Both the position numbers and the translations under genes were made by a program. Shown one piece after another: positions 25,313-34,957 of a DNA stretch of 64,000 bases (position 1 is the first letter of the stretch; every line of letters begins with the position of its first letter). Location: the NCBI RefSeq assembly GCF_022346545.1, contig NZ_JAKRNU010000001.1, positions 620,001 through 684,000 on the forward strand, in the 5' to 3' direction. The stretch is from Sporosarcina sp. ACRSM (GTDB lineage Bacteria > Bacillota > Bacilli > Bacillales_A > Planococcaceae). The notes under the pieces are model-generated. The model was not told where the DNA came from. It ran no database searches and saw nothing but the letters and a program-made list of their open reading frames with translations.

Positions 25313-25426
25313 AGTAGGGCGCCGTCTAGATGCGACAGGCATAAGTCAATCTAGCGTATTGGTGCTTTTTGCCACATAGCTAGATTGCTTATGACCTGAG
25401 CATCTGGCGCCCGGAGCTGGACAATT
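25313..25426. repeat. Long inverted repeat of the second family (copy 2)
   Basis: A near-perfect stem of about 40 bp: GGCGCC.. GATGC..CAGG.CATAAG.CAATCTAG on one side and its inverse (25381-25415) on the other, around a 24-nt loop at about 25356-25380. Its inverse end reads AGCTCCGGGCGCCAG..GCTC.GGTCATAAGC, matching 2397-2429. It lies between cotO and mgtE. Confidence 0.8.
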
Positions 25427-25470
25427 GAAATATAGAGCGCACCTGCTGAATGAAAAAAGCTTTCATCGGT

Positions 25471-26844
25471 TTATAGATCACCGATGAAAGCTGTTGCGAG
25501 ACCAAGATAGATAATAATACTGATGACGTCATTCAATGTTGTGATAAAAGGGCCCGATGCGACTGCCGGGTCAATTTTCATCTTATGCATGAACAACGGA
25601 ATAAAGGAGCCCGAGATGGTTGCAACAAAGATGGAAACGAGAATGGCCGCTCCAACGAGAAGACCGATGATAAATTCATGTTTCCATACATAGATCAGTC
25701 CGACAACGAATATGGCGCACAATATACCCGTAATCAGACCGGTTCCCGCTTCACGTAACAGTAGCTTGAATTTACTCTCATCTTCCACGTCACGAGTGGC
25801 AATCCCACGCACTGCAACAGCGAGGGCTTGCGTCCCACTATTCCCCGCTGTCCCCGCAATCAGGGGGATGAAGGCGGCCAACAAAGCCACTTTCGAGATC
25901 GTTTCCGTAAACAAATCAATTAAATTAGCAGTCAGCATGCCGAGCACTAATAGAATCAACAGCCACGGCAATCTCTTTTTAGCCGCGGAAAAAGAGTTTT
26001 TATCGAACGTGTCCATATTGGAAACAGCGGCAAGTTTCGAGTAGTCATCAGACGCCTCTTCATCAAGGACATCGATAATATCATCGACCGTTATGATGCC
26101 AAGGATATGTTGTTGAAAATCGACAACGGGAACGGCAAGGAAATTATAGTCTTTGATCATGCGTGCAACTTCTTCTTGATCTTCTGAAACGAGTACACGC
26201 ACAACACGTTCGTTCATAATTGAACTGATTAACGTATCCTCATCCGCGATGATCAAATCCCTTAAGGAGACGACCCCCGTTAGTCGATTATCGTCATCCA
26301 CAACAAACACATAATAAATCGTTTCCGCGCCTGGTGCCTCATTCCGCAAAATGGTCATGCCGGAACGAACCGTCGAGTTTTGTGGAACCGTTACATATTC
26401 CGTTGTCATGATGGAACCGGCTGTGTACTCCTCATAATGAAGCAGGGCTTTAATTTCAGTCGCGGCATTTTTATCCATTAATGTTAAATAACTAACAACC
26501 TGTGTTTTATCAAGTTCCTTCAGGACATCTACCGCGTTATCGACGAACATATAGGAAATCATGTCCGCTGCATACGTCGTGTCCATCTCCTGAAGGAACT
26601 GCTTGTATTCATCCGCATCGATTTCACTTGTCTCGAAAATCTCCGCAAGTTCTTTAGGTGATAAATACTGGTAAATCTTTTTTCGCAACTCGGGTTCGAC
26701 CTTCTCGTAGAATATAGCCCGATCATATGGATGAAGGAGTAGATATTCTTCCCTGAAAGTTCGTATATCCTGATGGAGAAGTGTCTCTTTCAGCTTTTCT
26801 TCATCGAGATTATTTTCCTCTTTGTATTCTTCATTTTCGTACAT
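25471..26844 (-). CDS. mgtE: Magnesium transporter MgtE
   Basis: 457-aa Mg2+ channel. Cytosolic MgtE-N superhelical domain (about 30-130), two CBS domains (about 135-265, with TAGSIMTTEYVTVP and GVVSLRDLI), a connecting helix and five membrane helices (about 285-457), including the pore-helix stretch PLIAGTAGNSGTQ. It closes when cytosolic Mg2+ is high. The ATG at 26844 has GAGGGTG 6 nt upstream. I looked for an M-box leader and did not see one. Confidence 0.95.
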   Translation of the reverse strand: MYENEEYKEENNLDEEKLKETLLHQDIRTFREEYLLLHPYDRAIFYEKVEPELRKKIYQYLSPKELAEIFETSEIDADEYKQFLQEMDTTYAADMISYMFVDNAVDVLKELDKTQVVSYLTLMDKNAATEIKALLHYEEYTAGSIMTTEYVTVPQNSTVRSGMTILRNEAPGAETIYYVFVVDDDNRLTGVVSLRDLIIADEDTLISSIMNERVVRVLVSEDQEEVARMIKDYNFLAVPVVDFQQHILGIITVDDIIDVLDEEASDDYSKLAAVSNMDTFDKNSFSAAKKRLPWLLILLVLGMLTANLIDLFTETISKVALLAAFIPLIAGTAGNSGTQALAVAVRGIATRDVEDESKFKLLLREAGTGLITGILCAIFVVGLIYVWKHEFIIGLLVGAAILVSIFVATISGSFIPLFMHKMKIDPAVASGPFITTLNDVISIIIYLGLATAFIGDL

Positions 26845-27032
26845 AACTACACCCTCTTTCTTCACTGGATTCAACCAGGACTAGGCCTTCAGCTTATGGG
26901 GTATGGGTGGATGTTGATATCCTTACGCTATTTTACGCTGCGGCTGAATCAATCCCAACTCTGCATCTCCACATCATTTCAGGGTAATCTATAGCTATAG
27001 AAAACACAATCGATGAAAGGATGAGAGCGGAT

Positions 27033-27773
27033 ATGAAATTTGATATTATCGGCGACATTCATGGCTGTTACCAAGAATTCGTATCGTTAAGTGAAAAGCT
27101 CGGCTATACGATGGAAACCGGTTTACCGGTGCATCCCGACGGCAGAAAGCTCGTTTTCGTCGGAGACGCGATGGATCGGGGACCGGAATCCCTCAACATG
27201 TTGCGATTGCTTTTCAAGATGCAGGATGCAGGTATACTTCAATATTCCCCGGGAAATCATTGCAATAAACTTTATCGCTATGCGAAAGGGAATAACGTAA
27301 AACTGGCCCATGGATTGGAAACGACGGTAGCTGAAATCGATGCACTACCTGCGATGGAACGGATCTCTTTTTTAAATCGCTACCGTCAATTTTACGAAGC
27401 GCTCCCCTTATATCTGATGTTAGATGATAACAAGCTTATCGTGTCACATGCAGGGATCCTTGCCAATATGATTGGTGCACCTTACTCGGAAAAAATACGC
27501 GTTTTTGTCCTCTACGGCGATATCACCGGCAAGAAATTACCAGATGGAAGACCCGTCAGGCGTGATTGGGCCAAACATTATAAAGGCGACGCTTGGATTG
27601 TCTATGGCCATACGCCTGTAAAAGAAGCACGCTTTGTCAATCATACCGTCAATGTAGATACCGGTTGTGTGTTTGGCGGAAAACTAACTGCATTACGATT
27701 TCCTGAAATGGAAGTTATATCCACAACTTCTTTACAGCCATTCATTGAAGAGAAATTTACAACGTTTGGCTGA
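27033..27773 (+). CDS. prpE: Bis(5'-nucleosyl)-tetraphosphatase PrpE
   Basis: 246-aa metallophosphatase of the PPP family with GDIHGC (7-12), [18 protein letters not shown] and YGHTPV. B. subtilis PrpE splits dinucleoside polyphosphates asymmetrically and affects spore germination. The ATG at 27033 starts the domain; AAAGGA is 12 nt upstream and the ATG at 27021 abuts it, so start choice is by homology. Its last 17 bp overlap the end of the convergent gene yjbO. Confidence 0.93.
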   Translation: MKFDIIGDIHGCYQEFVSLSEKLGYTMETGLPVHPDGRKLVFVGDAMDRGPESLNMLRLLFKMQDAGILQYSPGNHCNKLYRYAKGNNVKLAHGLETTVAEIDALPAMERISFLNRYRQFYEALPLYLMLDDNKLIVSHAGILANMIGAPYSEKIRVFVLYGDITGKKLPDGRPVRRDWAKHYKGDAWIVYGHTPVKEARFVNHTVNVDTGCVFGGKLTALRFPEMEVISTTSLQPFIEEKFTTFG

Positions 27774-28677
27774 TCATGTATTGCATATCGAAAGGAAGAT
27801 CACTGTTAAAAAGTTGATAGGTCCCTGTTAGCGGATTGGTGAAACCGAGCGTTGCACAGTGCAAAGCTTGACGTCCGATCATTTCAGTTGATCCGCCATA
27901 GAGATCATCTCCGCTTAATGGATGCCCTTTCCACTGCATATGCACACGGATCTGATGCGTCCTCCCCGTGTGAAGGACAAGCTTGACCAATGCGAAGTTC
28001 TGTCCATTTCGTTGCAATCGTCGAAGGACTTCAACATCGGTCCGGGCGTATTGCCCATCTTGACGCACGACCCGCTCAATGATACTGCCTTCTTTCCGTC
28101 CGAGCGGCTGATTGATCACAAAACGATCTAGTTCGGGCCACCCTTCAACAACGGCATTGTACTCGCGATGAAATCCGGAAGCCATCATCTGCTCGCTTAA
28201 CAGATGATGGATATGCCGGTTTTTAGCGATGCATAGAAGTCCTGACGTATCCCGATCCAGCCGCGTAACAACATGGACCGTAGCCGGAAGTCGTTCACGA
28301 GCAAATTTGCCGGCTACAAGATTGGCAACTGTGCCTGTCGGATGGTCACGGGATGGAATTGTGCTTTGTCCGGCAGGTTTGTCCACAATGATAAATGCCT
28401 CATCTTCATAGAGAATGGCTAATTCTCCCTCTTCCGCCCGCAATCCCGCACTTGGTTGCTCGGGGGGAAAATGGACGACTACAAGATCGCCTATTTGCAA
28501 TGGATGCCGGACATTCCGTTCAATCCCATTCACCGAAATATGTCCACCTTCATATTTCGTCGCAGTCAATGTTCTCCTGGAAATGCCTTTCGCATGTAGA
28601 AATTCACGTAACAGGACATCGCCTTCCTCCACATGGAATGTCATCTGGAATCGCTGATCTTGCCCGTCCTTATTCAT
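27757..28677 (-). CDS. yjbO: RluA/RluD-family pseudouridine synthase (YjbO)
   Basis: About 306-aa enzyme converting uridine to pseudouridine in RNA. It has a small S4-like N-terminal part ([16 protein letters not shown]) and the catalytic core with [12 protein letters not shown], where Asp is the catalytic residue, and [10 protein letters not shown]. Which RNA position it modifies is unknown. The ATG used overlaps the nadK stop (ATGAATAA), giving coupling; the frame remains open upstream inside nadK and no ribosome site is seen. Confidence 0.9.
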   Translation of the reverse strand: MNKDGQDQRFQMTFHVEEGDVLLREFLHAKGISRRTLTATKYEGGHISVNGIERNVRHPLQIGDLVVVHFPPEQPSAGLRAEEGELAILYEDEAFIIVDKPAGQSTIPSRDHPTGTVANLVAGKFARERLPATVHVVTRLDRDTSGLLCIAKNRHIHHLLSEQMMASGFHREYNAVVEGWPELDRFVINQPLGRKEGSIIERVVRQDGQYARTDVEVLRRLQRNGQNFALVKLVLHTGRTHQIRVHMQWKGHPLSGDDLYGGSTEMIGRQALHCATLGFTNPLTGTYQLFNSDLPFDMQYMISQTL

Positions 28678-29473
28678 CATCGCTGTCGATAAATGAATCT
28701 TGGACGCGTTTCCAGAATGGGAATGGGCGAAAACGTGCAAAACGGACCCTTTCATCCGCCACCGTGTACTCAATCGATTTCACATCTTTGTGGAGTAGCT
28801 GCAAATGATCGATGGTCACCATGAAGTCAGGACTATTCACCGGCGTGAGCACGCATTTATGATGATCCGGCAATACGAGTGGCGAGCCAACTGTACGAAA
28901 CACCCGATTGTTAATGGACGCCATTTCAGTTAATTGAAAGGCCATGAGGGAAGGATGAATAATGGCTCCCCCAAGCGCTTTATTGTATGCAGTCGAGCCG
29001 GAAGGTGTGGAAGCACAAAGCCCATCGCCCCGGAACCGTTCAAAAAGTCCTCCATTCAATTCTACGTCCATGACAAGTGTCACCTCAGGAGACTTGACGG
29101 TCGACTCATTCAACGCAAGATACTTTGCACTTTCTTTCGTATTTTGATAGTTAATGGTCACCTCAAGCAGCGGATATTCGATCACATTGAATTCCATCCG
29201 GGCAATGGAAATGACCAGCTTCTCCAACTCTTCGGGCTTCCAGTCTGCATAAAACCCAAGGTGTCCCGTATGGATGCCGACAAATGATGTGTCTTGCAAA
29301 CGATGCTGATACTTATGGAATGCATGCAATAATGTGCCGTCCCCGCCGATTGACAGGACGATTTCCGGTTCCCTTTCATCGAAAACGAGACCGAAATCTT
29401 GTAAATAGTTTTTCGCTTCGTCCATTAGCCGATTCGATAATGCATCATTCCTCGATTGTATGGCAAACCTCAT
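28670..29473 (-). CDS. nadK: NAD kinase
   Basis: 267-aa ATP-NAD kinase making NADP. Seen: [15 protein letters not shown] (GGDGT catalytic motif, about 43-47), [13 protein letters not shown] region and [14 protein letters not shown]. It follows relQ without a gap: the start ATG at 29473 lies 8 nt after GAGG inside the relQ end, so M3 of the open frame is preferred over the ATG at 29479. Confidence 0.94.
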   Translation of the reverse strand: MRFAIQSRNDALSNRLMDEAKNYLQDFGLVFDEREPEIVLSIGGDGTLLHAFHKYQHRLQDTSFVGIHTGHLGFYADWKPEELEKLVISIARMEFNVIEYPLLEVTINYQNTKESAKYLALNESTVKSPEVTLVMDVELNGGLFERFRGDGLCASTPSGSTAYNKALGGAIIHPSLMAFQLTEMASINNRVFRTVGSPLVLPDHHKCVLTPVNSPDFMVTIDHLQLLHKDVKSIEYTVADERVRFARFRPFPFWKRVQDSFIDSDDE

Positions 29474-29478
29474 ACTCA

Positions 29479-30147
29479 TTACCTCTTTTTCCGTTTCTTT
29501 TTCTCGTAACTTCTTGTGGCTGTTTCTTTAAACGCACTGAAATACTGTTGTGCATCTCGAATTTCATCGCGGATTTGCGACATTTCTTCATCGAGTTGAA
29601 AAGCTGCTTCAGCCGCCCGTTCCAGCCGATGCCTAATTTCATCCGGCATTTCGCCTTCATACTTATAGTTTAAGGAATGTTCGATGGATGCCCAGAAGTT
29701 CATCGCCAACGTCCGGATCTGGATTTCCGCCAAAATCGATATTTCTCCATGAATCGTCTGGACCGGATAATTGATGATCATATGATAAGAACGGTATCCA
29801 CTCGGTTTTTTATTCGAAATATAGTCCCGATCTTCGACGATTTCAAGATCTTTTCGCTCGCGCAATGTCTCGACTACCTTTTCGATATCATCCACAAATT
29901 GACACATGATCCGTACACCTGCAATATCAGGCAATTCTGCAGCAAGTTCGGCTGATGGCTCAAATGGAATGCCTTTTTCAAGTGTACGATCATAAATACT
30001 CGCCAACGGCTTCACTCTGCCCGTTACAAACTCAACCGGTGTATGTACATCTTCCAGCTCATACTGAGCACGCAACCCTTTCAATTTCACTTTCAATTCA
30101 TCTACCGCTTGTTTGTATGGTGCAAGAAATTGATTCCACTGCCTCAT
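29479..30147 (-). CDS. relQ: Small alarmone synthetase / GTP pyrophosphokinase (RelQ, YjbM)
   Basis: 222-aa (p)ppGpp synthetase without hydrolase or regulatory domains. Synthetase motifs: [34 protein letters not shown] and [19 protein letters not shown]. In B. subtilis SasB/RelQ forms a tetramer and responds to cell-wall stress. Its C-terminus is a Lys/Arg run overlapping the nadK ribosome site; operon yjbL-relQ-nadK-yjbO. Confidence 0.93.
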   Translation of the reverse strand: MRQWNQFLAPYKQAVDELKVKLKGLRAQYELEDVHTPVEFVTGRVKPLASIYDRTLEKGIPFEPSAELAAELPDIAGVRIMCQFVDDIEKVVETLRERKDLEIVEDRDYISNKKPSGYRSYHMIINYPVQTIHGEISILAEIQIRTLAMNFWASIEHSLNYKYEGEMPDEIRHRLERAAEAAFQLDEEMSQIRDEIRDAQQYFSAFKETATRSYEKKKRKKR

Positions 30148-30165
30148 CCGAATCCCTCCTAGCTG

Positions 30166-30555
30166 TTATTCCGCGTTTTGAAGTATTGAACTGAATGTTT
30201 GTTCAACAGCTGTCGAGAAGCTTTGCCCGTAATTATCATTGCCCTCAATATTGAAAATCAACATCGTCAGCTCTTCCTTGAAACCGTTCAATGTCACTTC
30301 CCCGTCGTTCCATGAAAGAACCGGATCTACATCCGTTTTCAAAGCCTCCACCATCATCGGCCAAACCGCTTGCGGAAAATGATAATAGACATAGCCATCC
30401 TCCGCATCAAATAAATAGACAAATGAAAATGCATCGGTATCCGTGATCATTTTTCCCGCTGGCTTCCCTTCAGGTGCCTTCGTCTTTTCCGCTACTATAA
30501 AATGGACGTGATTTCCATTCAAAATTCCCTGATCGATTTGATTTAAGTTGCTCAC
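30166..30555 (-). CDS. yjbL: UPF0738 family protein (YjbL-like)
   Basis: 129-aa soluble protein with D(A/G)[19 protein letters not shown] and a middle [20 protein letters not shown], features of the UPF0738 family found next to relQ in Bacillales. No biochemical function known. It heads the minus-strand operon. The CYTH gene yjbK, normally its upstream neighbour, is absent. Confidence 0.8.
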   Translation of the reverse strand: MSNLNQIDQGILNGNHVHFIVAEKTKAPEGKPAGKMITDTDAFSFVYLFDAEDGYVYYHFPQAVWPMMVEALKTDVDPVLSWNDGEVTLNGFKEELTMLIFNIEGNDNYGQSFSTAVEQTFSSILQNAE

Positions 30556-30702
30556 AATCTCTTCTTCCCTTCACCTGTCATTACGTTTAGTCTACCATAT
30601 GATGCGCGCCCTTGCAGTTTAGAAAATGCGTTTTTCAGTGGAAATTGGTATAATGGAGATGCGGAATCGCTTGACCTGATCAAACGCTTGAAGCAGAAAG
30701 GA

Positions 30703-31392
30703 ATGTTTGTCATCGATACGCGTACAATTCGCACTTTGATGGAGCTCAACGCGATGCAATCTTTTGGAGCCGTCCAGTCATACGCGGGGTCAAACGCAAC
30801 CTCTTCTTCCATGTTCAATGTCATGCTTGAAGAGCTCTTAGGGAACTCCACTATCACGGACACCTTATCCTCATCGTACAACGGACAGCATACAGCGCTT
30901 GAAAGCTTGCATTATACTGGTAGTCAACAAGTATTTTTACCCATCTCCTTGCAAACTGCTCTCACGGCGACAACGGAAACCAAAAGCGGTTCAGCTTCGA
31001 TAGGACAAAGCGCCATCGGAAGCTATGAAACCATTATTCGGCAAGCTGCTGAAAAATATGGGATTCCTGACAAACTGATCGCCGCGGTCATTAGACAGGA
31101 GTCGAATTTCAATAATCATGTAGTCAGTCGTGCTGGAGCACAAGGACTCATGCAACTTATGCCAGGAACAGCCAAGTTCCTCGGTGTAGCAGATAGTTTC
31201 GACCCAGCCCAGAACATTATGGGCGGGACTAAATATTTAAGACAAATGCTTGATCAGTTTGGTGGAGATATTCAATTAGCACTTGCCGCCTATAATGCGG
31301 GACCCGGTAATGTTAAAAAATATGGAGGGATTCCTCCCTTTAAAGAAACAGAGCAATATGTCAGCAAAGTGCTAAACTACTATCGGATTTAG
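30703..31392 (+). CDS. cwlQ: Lytic transglycosylase (CwlQ/YjbJ-like)
   Basis: About 229-aa cell-wall hydrolase. The C-terminal SLT domain (about 115-229) has [11 protein letters not shown], with the catalytic Glu, GLMQLMP and [12 protein letters not shown]. The N-terminal half is Ser/Thr-rich and of low complexity. B. subtilis CwlQ has transglycosylase and muramidase activity. No signal peptide is apparent. Start is uncertain: AAAGGA abuts this ATG, and a TTG at 30688 has no site. A TATAAT box is at 30649-30654. Confidence 0.88.
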   Translation: MFVIDTRTIRTLMELNAMQSFGAVQSYAGSNATSSSMFNVMLEELLGNSTITDTLSSSYNGQHTALESLHYTGSQQVFLPISLQTALTATTETKSGSASIGQSAIGSYETIIRQAAEKYGIPDKLIAAVIRQESNFNNHVVSRAGAQGLMQLMPGTAKFLGVADSFDPAQNIMGGTKYLRQMLDQFGGDIQLALAAYNAGPGNVKKYGGIPPFKETEQYVSKVLNYYRI

Positions 31393-31492
31393 ATTTTCTT
31401 AACCATCTTGCAATGGATGTCCAAGCGGTTTATTTGTGAAAATCCCGACAGGTTGGTAGAATGTCCATACAGTCAGAACAAAGGAGATTGAC

Positions 31493-31891
31493 ATGATGAT
31501 GCGAAAACCTTTGATCCCTTATGAGGAGATCGGTGCTGAGAAATTATCGGAACTCATCGACCTGTTTTATGAAAAAGTGGCCGTACACCCGGACCTGTAT
31601 CCGATTTTCCCGAAAGACCTGACAGAAACAGCACGTAAACAAAAACAATTTCAAACCCAATATTTAGGTGGACCCAATTTATATACAGAAGAACATGGTC
31701 ACCCTATGATGAAAGCCCGTCATATGCCTTTCCCGATTTCTCCGGTTCAAGCGGAGGCATGGCTTGCCTGTATGGCCGAGGCGATGGATGAAGTCGGACT
31801 AGAAGGGAAATTTCGTGAGACGTATTACAAACGCCTCGTCTTAACTGCTCATCATATGGTGAACAGAAGCGGGGAGGAGAAGTATACGTGA
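31493..31891 (+). CDS. yjbI: Truncated (2-on-2) haemoglobin YjbI
   Basis: 132-aa group II truncated globin with FPKDL, QTQYLGGP and HGHPMMKARHMPF, holding the proximal haem His. In B. subtilis and S. aureus the gene sits before yjbH as here; roles proposed include peroxidase activity and help to YjbH. AAAGGAG is 6 nt before the ATG. It overlaps spxH by 4 bp (GTGA). Confidence 0.93.
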   Translation: MMMRKPLIPYEEIGAEKLSELIDLFYEKVAVHPDLYPIFPKDLTETARKQKQFQTQYLGGPNLYTEEHGHPMMKARHMPFPISPVQAEAWLACMAEAMDEVGLEGKFRETYYKRLVLTAHHMVNRSGEEKYT

Positions 31892-32694
31892 ACAAGCGAA
31901 CGCTATTGGAAAATCCAATCAGTCCTTCAACGTTAACTAGACCCATTGAATTATATGTATTTCTTGACCCACTCTGTGGGGATTGCTGGTCAATCCAACC
32001 ACTCCTTCGAAAATTGCAAGTTGAATATGAGCGCTATTTTACACTTCGGATCGCCCTGCGCTCTTCTTTACCGACCATGAATTCAAAATGTACGCAAAAA
32101 GTGGAAGATGCGCTCGCTTGCGAACGAACACATCCCACTTTTCCTTCGATCGCTGTCAAAGCGGCTGAATTCCAAGGTAAGCGAGCAGGGTTTCGTTTTT
32201 TGAGCAAAATGTTGGAATATTCCTTTTTAAAATCTCGCGACGTGACGTCTTTTTCCGTACTCGTCGAAATTGCTCAAAAGGTCAACCTTGATGTTGATGA
32301 ATTCATTCGTGATTTTCCATCCAAAAATGTCTTGCGTTCCTTGCAGGTTGACTTGTATATGTCAAAAGAAATGGAAGTTGAACAGTCTCCTACATTTGTA
32401 TTTTTCAATGAGAATATAGAAGATGAAGGTTTAAAAGTGAGCGGCCTTTATGGATACGAAGTATACGAACAAATTTTAGAGGAATTGCTGGATGCAGCGA
32501 TCATTCCTGACTTACCGCCTTCCCTCGAAGATTTGTTCCAACGTTTCGATACGCTGACAACAGCGGAAATCGCAGATATTTATAATCTTCCTGAACGATC
32601 CGCAGAACGCGAACTGAAAAAACGCCTGCTCCAACAACATGTTGAAAGAATGACCATTGAAGACATTACATTATGGCGGAAAAAGCAAAAATAA
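31888..32694 (+). CDS. spxH: ClpXP adaptor SpxH (YjbH)
   Basis: 268-aa DsbA-fold protein with CGDC (Cys30, Cys33) in FLDPLCGDCWSIQPLL. It presents Spx to ClpXP for degradation; disulphide stress releases Spx. GTG start overlapping the globin stop. Its client spxA lies 4.5 kb away and the second adaptor MecA between. Confidence 0.94.
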   Translation: MNKRTLLENPISPSTLTRPIELYVFLDPLCGDCWSIQPLLRKLQVEYERYFTLRIALRSSLPTMNSKCTQKVEDALACERTHPTFPSIAVKAAEFQGKRAGFRFLSKMLEYSFLKSRDVTSFSVLVEIAQKVNLDVDEFIRDFPSKNVLRSLQVDLYMSKEMEVEQSPTFVFFNENIEDEGLKVSGLYGYEVYEQILEELLDAAIIPDLPPSLEDLFQRFDTLTTAEIADIYNLPERSAERELKKRLLQQHVERMTIEDITLWRKKQK

Positions 32695-32700
32695 TATTAT

Positions 32701-32742
32701 AAAAAAACTTCCTCACTCAAAAATCGGTGAGGAAGTTTTTTT
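32701..32742 (+). terminator. Terminator of yjbI-spxH
   Basis: Stem AAAACTTCCTCAC/GTGAGGAAGTTTT followed by T run, 7 bp after the stop. Confidence 0.92.
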
Positions 32743-32794
32743 GTGATATGTATGTTTATGCTTTAAAATCGGGAATTCCTTCAGCCTGAAACAG

Positions 32795-32835
32795 AAAAGA
32801 GCATCCGACTCCTGGGGGGGAGTGGATGCTCTTTT
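32795..32835. repeat. Second hairpin in the spxH-pepF gap
   Basis: Stem AAAAGAGCATCC/GGATGCTCTTTT extended by ACTCC/GGAGT around a G-rich loop. Looks like a terminator, but the spxH transcript already ends 50 bp before. Confidence 0.6.
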
Positions 32836-32889
32836 ACAAAGGGAATGGGAGAAATGTTCACGTTCAAACAAAAGGGGTGTATGTTTGGT

Positions 32890-32907
32890 ATGTGATTTAT
32901 TTCACAT
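32890..32907. promoter_or_regulatory. FNR/CRP-type box in a convergent gap
   Basis: Exact TGTGA-N6-TCACA (32891-32906) with flanking A/T completing an 18-bp palindrome, identical to the B. subtilis Fnr consensus. Four further TCACA words follow within 75 bp. No coding gene starts here; both neighbours end here. A TAATAG at 32926-32931 would fit a -10 box at the class II distance. Confidence 0.5.
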
Positions 32908-32937
32908 CCTTACTTTATCACAAAATAATAGTTGCAT

Positions 32938-33075
32938 CAACTTTTCACAAGGAATTTCACATGACTGTCACAAAAAGCGTTTACATTTGGAGAATCATTC
33001 CTCTTTCTGTCGTTTTATAACCAAACTTGACGAAAAAGGGGCCGGTCCGTCACGTATGACAGTCGGCCCCTTTTC
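32938..33075 (+). ncRNA. Candidate small RNA downstream of the FNR-type box
   Basis: If the box activates from -41.5, transcription starts near 32938-32940 and would end at the strong hairpin 33032-33075, giving a transcript of about 140 nt. No open frame with a ribosome site lies in it. This is inference from spacing only; the hairpin also serves pepF. Confidence 0.25.
33032..33075. terminator. Terminator of pepF (bidirectional)
   Basis: Stem GAAAAAGGGGCCG/CGGCCCCTTTTC with a T run on the minus strand, just after the pepF stop. Confidence 0.88.
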
Positions 33076-33086
33076 GCAACCAGCGA

Positions 33087-34907
33087 TTATTTGTTCAATA
33101 GAAGTGATTCAAGTTCGTTTAATTTCTCTTCAAAGACTCGGCAGGCTTCTTCAATCGGCGCAACGCTCGTCATATCTACACCCGCTTTTTTCAGTACTTC
33201 GATCGGATAATCGGATGAACCGGCTTTCAGGAAGTAATTGATGTACCGGTCGACTGCCGGCTTCCCTTCCGTCAAGATTTGATTGCTAAGAGAAACGGCT
33301 GCACTATAGCCCGTCGCATACTGATACACATAATAGTTATAGTAGAAATGCGGGATTCGAGCCCATTCGAGTCCAATCTCTTCGTCAACAACCAAATCCT
33401 CCCCAAAATATTTCTTGTTCAGGGCATAATACTCTTCTGTCAACTTTTCAGCCGTTAAAGGAATTCCTTGTTGGTCAAGCTCGTGGATTTTATGTTCGAA
33501 TTCCGCAAACATCGTTTGGCGGAAAACCGTACCTCGGAATCCGTCCAACCAATTATTTAACAGATAAATCCGCTTCTGCTCATCATCGATTGTTTTCAAT
33601 AAATGGTCATTCAACAGAGCCTCATTCACCGTAGAAGCCACTTCCGCGACAAAGATGGAATAACCGCTATAAATGAATGGCTGTGTTTTTCTAGAGTAAT
33701 AACTGTGTACACTATGCCCAAATTCATGGGCGAGCGTAAAGAGGTTATTTACATTGTCTTGCCAATTCATCAGGATATACGGGTTTGTTCCATATGTGCC
33801 AGAAGAATAAGCGCCGGAACGTTTCCCTTTGTTTTCACGGACATCGACCCAACGGTTTTCCAGCCCTTCTTTCACGATGGATACATATTCCTCACCTAAT
33901 GGATGGAAACTATCCAACATGGTCTTCGTCGCTTCTTCATACGTGATTTCCATATTGACATCTTGAACGAGCGGGGCATATAAATCCCACATATGCAACT
34001 CTTCTAATTCGAACATCTTTTTCCGAAGCGCTACATACCGTTGCAGCAGATGGACATTGTTATTAATCGTCGCGACCAGGTTATCATACACTTGTTCAGG
34101 AATATGATTGTTGGACATTGCCGCTTCCCGCGCAGATGCATAGTTCCGGATGCGCGCGTTGACATTATTCCCTTTGACATTGCCTGACAGCGTGGTAGCG
34201 AATGTATTTTTGAATTCTCCGTACTTGGAATACATGGCCATAAAAGCATCTTCGCGAACTCGACGATCATCACTTTCCAAGAAGCGGATATAACGGCCAT
34301 GCGATAATTCAACTTCTTCCCCGTTTTCATCTTTGACAGATGGGAATGTTAAGTCTGCATTGTTCAACATGCTGAACGTTGCCGAAGCATTACTCGTCAC
34401 TTCTGATAGTTGCGCGATTAAAGCTTCTTGCTCCGCTGGCAATACATGCGGTCGTTGTGTATTGACCTCTTCAAATTCCTGTTTATAAAGTTTTAACTCA
34501 TCATATTCCTCGACGAATTTATCCAATTCATCTTCATCGATGGCCAAGAGCTCTGGAAGGAAATAAGACAGGGCTGTCGATACTTTTACGTAGAGTGATT
34601 TGATACGGCTATCCATGGCCTGATAAAAGCTATTTGTCGTATCCTGGTCGCTCTTCAAGTGCGCATACGTATAAAGTCTGCGCAGTCTCTCAGACAAGTT
34701 ATCACGATACGTTAAGGCTTCAAAAAGAGCCTCTGCTCCCTGATGAAGCGTCCCTTTATAGGATTCAGCGTTCTTTGCAAGTTCCTCCACTTCGGCATAC
34801 TCTTTTTCCCACACCTCATCTGTTGCAAAGATATCTTCCAAGCGCCATGTTTCCTCCACTTTTACTTCGTCACGGGCTAATACTTTCTTATTCGTTTCAG
34901 TTGACAT
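33087..34907 (-). CDS. pepF: Oligoendopeptidase F
   Basis: 606-aa M3-family zinc metallopeptidase cleaving short peptides in the cytosol. Zinc motif HEFGH at 394-398 with a downstream Glu in NEALLNDHLL; N-terminal PepF domain before it. In B. subtilis and relatives it lies beside coiA/mecA/spx as here. The start MSTETNKK follows GAAGGGAGATAAT-type ribosome site. Confidence 0.95.
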   Translation of the reverse strand: MSTETNKKVLARDEVKVEETWRLEDIFATDEVWEKEYAEVEELAKNAESYKGTLHQGAEALFEALTYRDNLSERLRRLYTYAHLKSDQDTTNSFYQAMDSRIKSLYVKVSTALSYFLPELLAIDEDELDKFVEEYDELKLYKQEFEEVNTQRPHVLPAEQEALIAQLSEVTSNASATFSMLNNADLTFPSVKDENGEEVELSHGRYIRFLESDDRRVREDAFMAMYSKYGEFKNTFATTLSGNVKGNNVNARIRNYASAREAAMSNNHIPEQVYDNLVATINNNVHLLQRYVALRKKMFELEELHMWDLYAPLVQDVNMEITYEEATKTMLDSFHPLGEEYVSIVKEGLENRWVDVRENKGKRSGAYSSGTYGTNPYILMNWQDNVNNLFTLAHEFGHSVHSYYSRKTQPFIYSGYSIFVAEVASTVNEALLNDHLLKTIDDEQKRIYLLNNWLDGFRGTVFRQTMFAEFEHKIHELDQQGIPLTAEKLTEEYYALNKKYFGEDLVVDEEIGLEWARIPHFYYNYYVYQYATGYSAAVSLSNQILTEGKPAVDRYINYFLKAGSSDYPIEVLKKAGVDMTSVAPIEEACRVFEEKLNELESLLLNK

Positions 34908-34957
34908 GTATTATCTCCCTTCACTTTTATTTCGGATAACGAATCAGTCTTATTTTC

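Noticed and set aside
26845..27020. Possible M-box magnesium riboswitch upstream of mgtE
   Set aside because: The conserved M-box blocks are not recognisable and no terminator platform precedes the mgtE start.
32822..33241. Plus-strand frames running from the spxH-pepF gap into pepF
   Set aside because: No ribosome site, atypical composition, and they run antisense into pepF.
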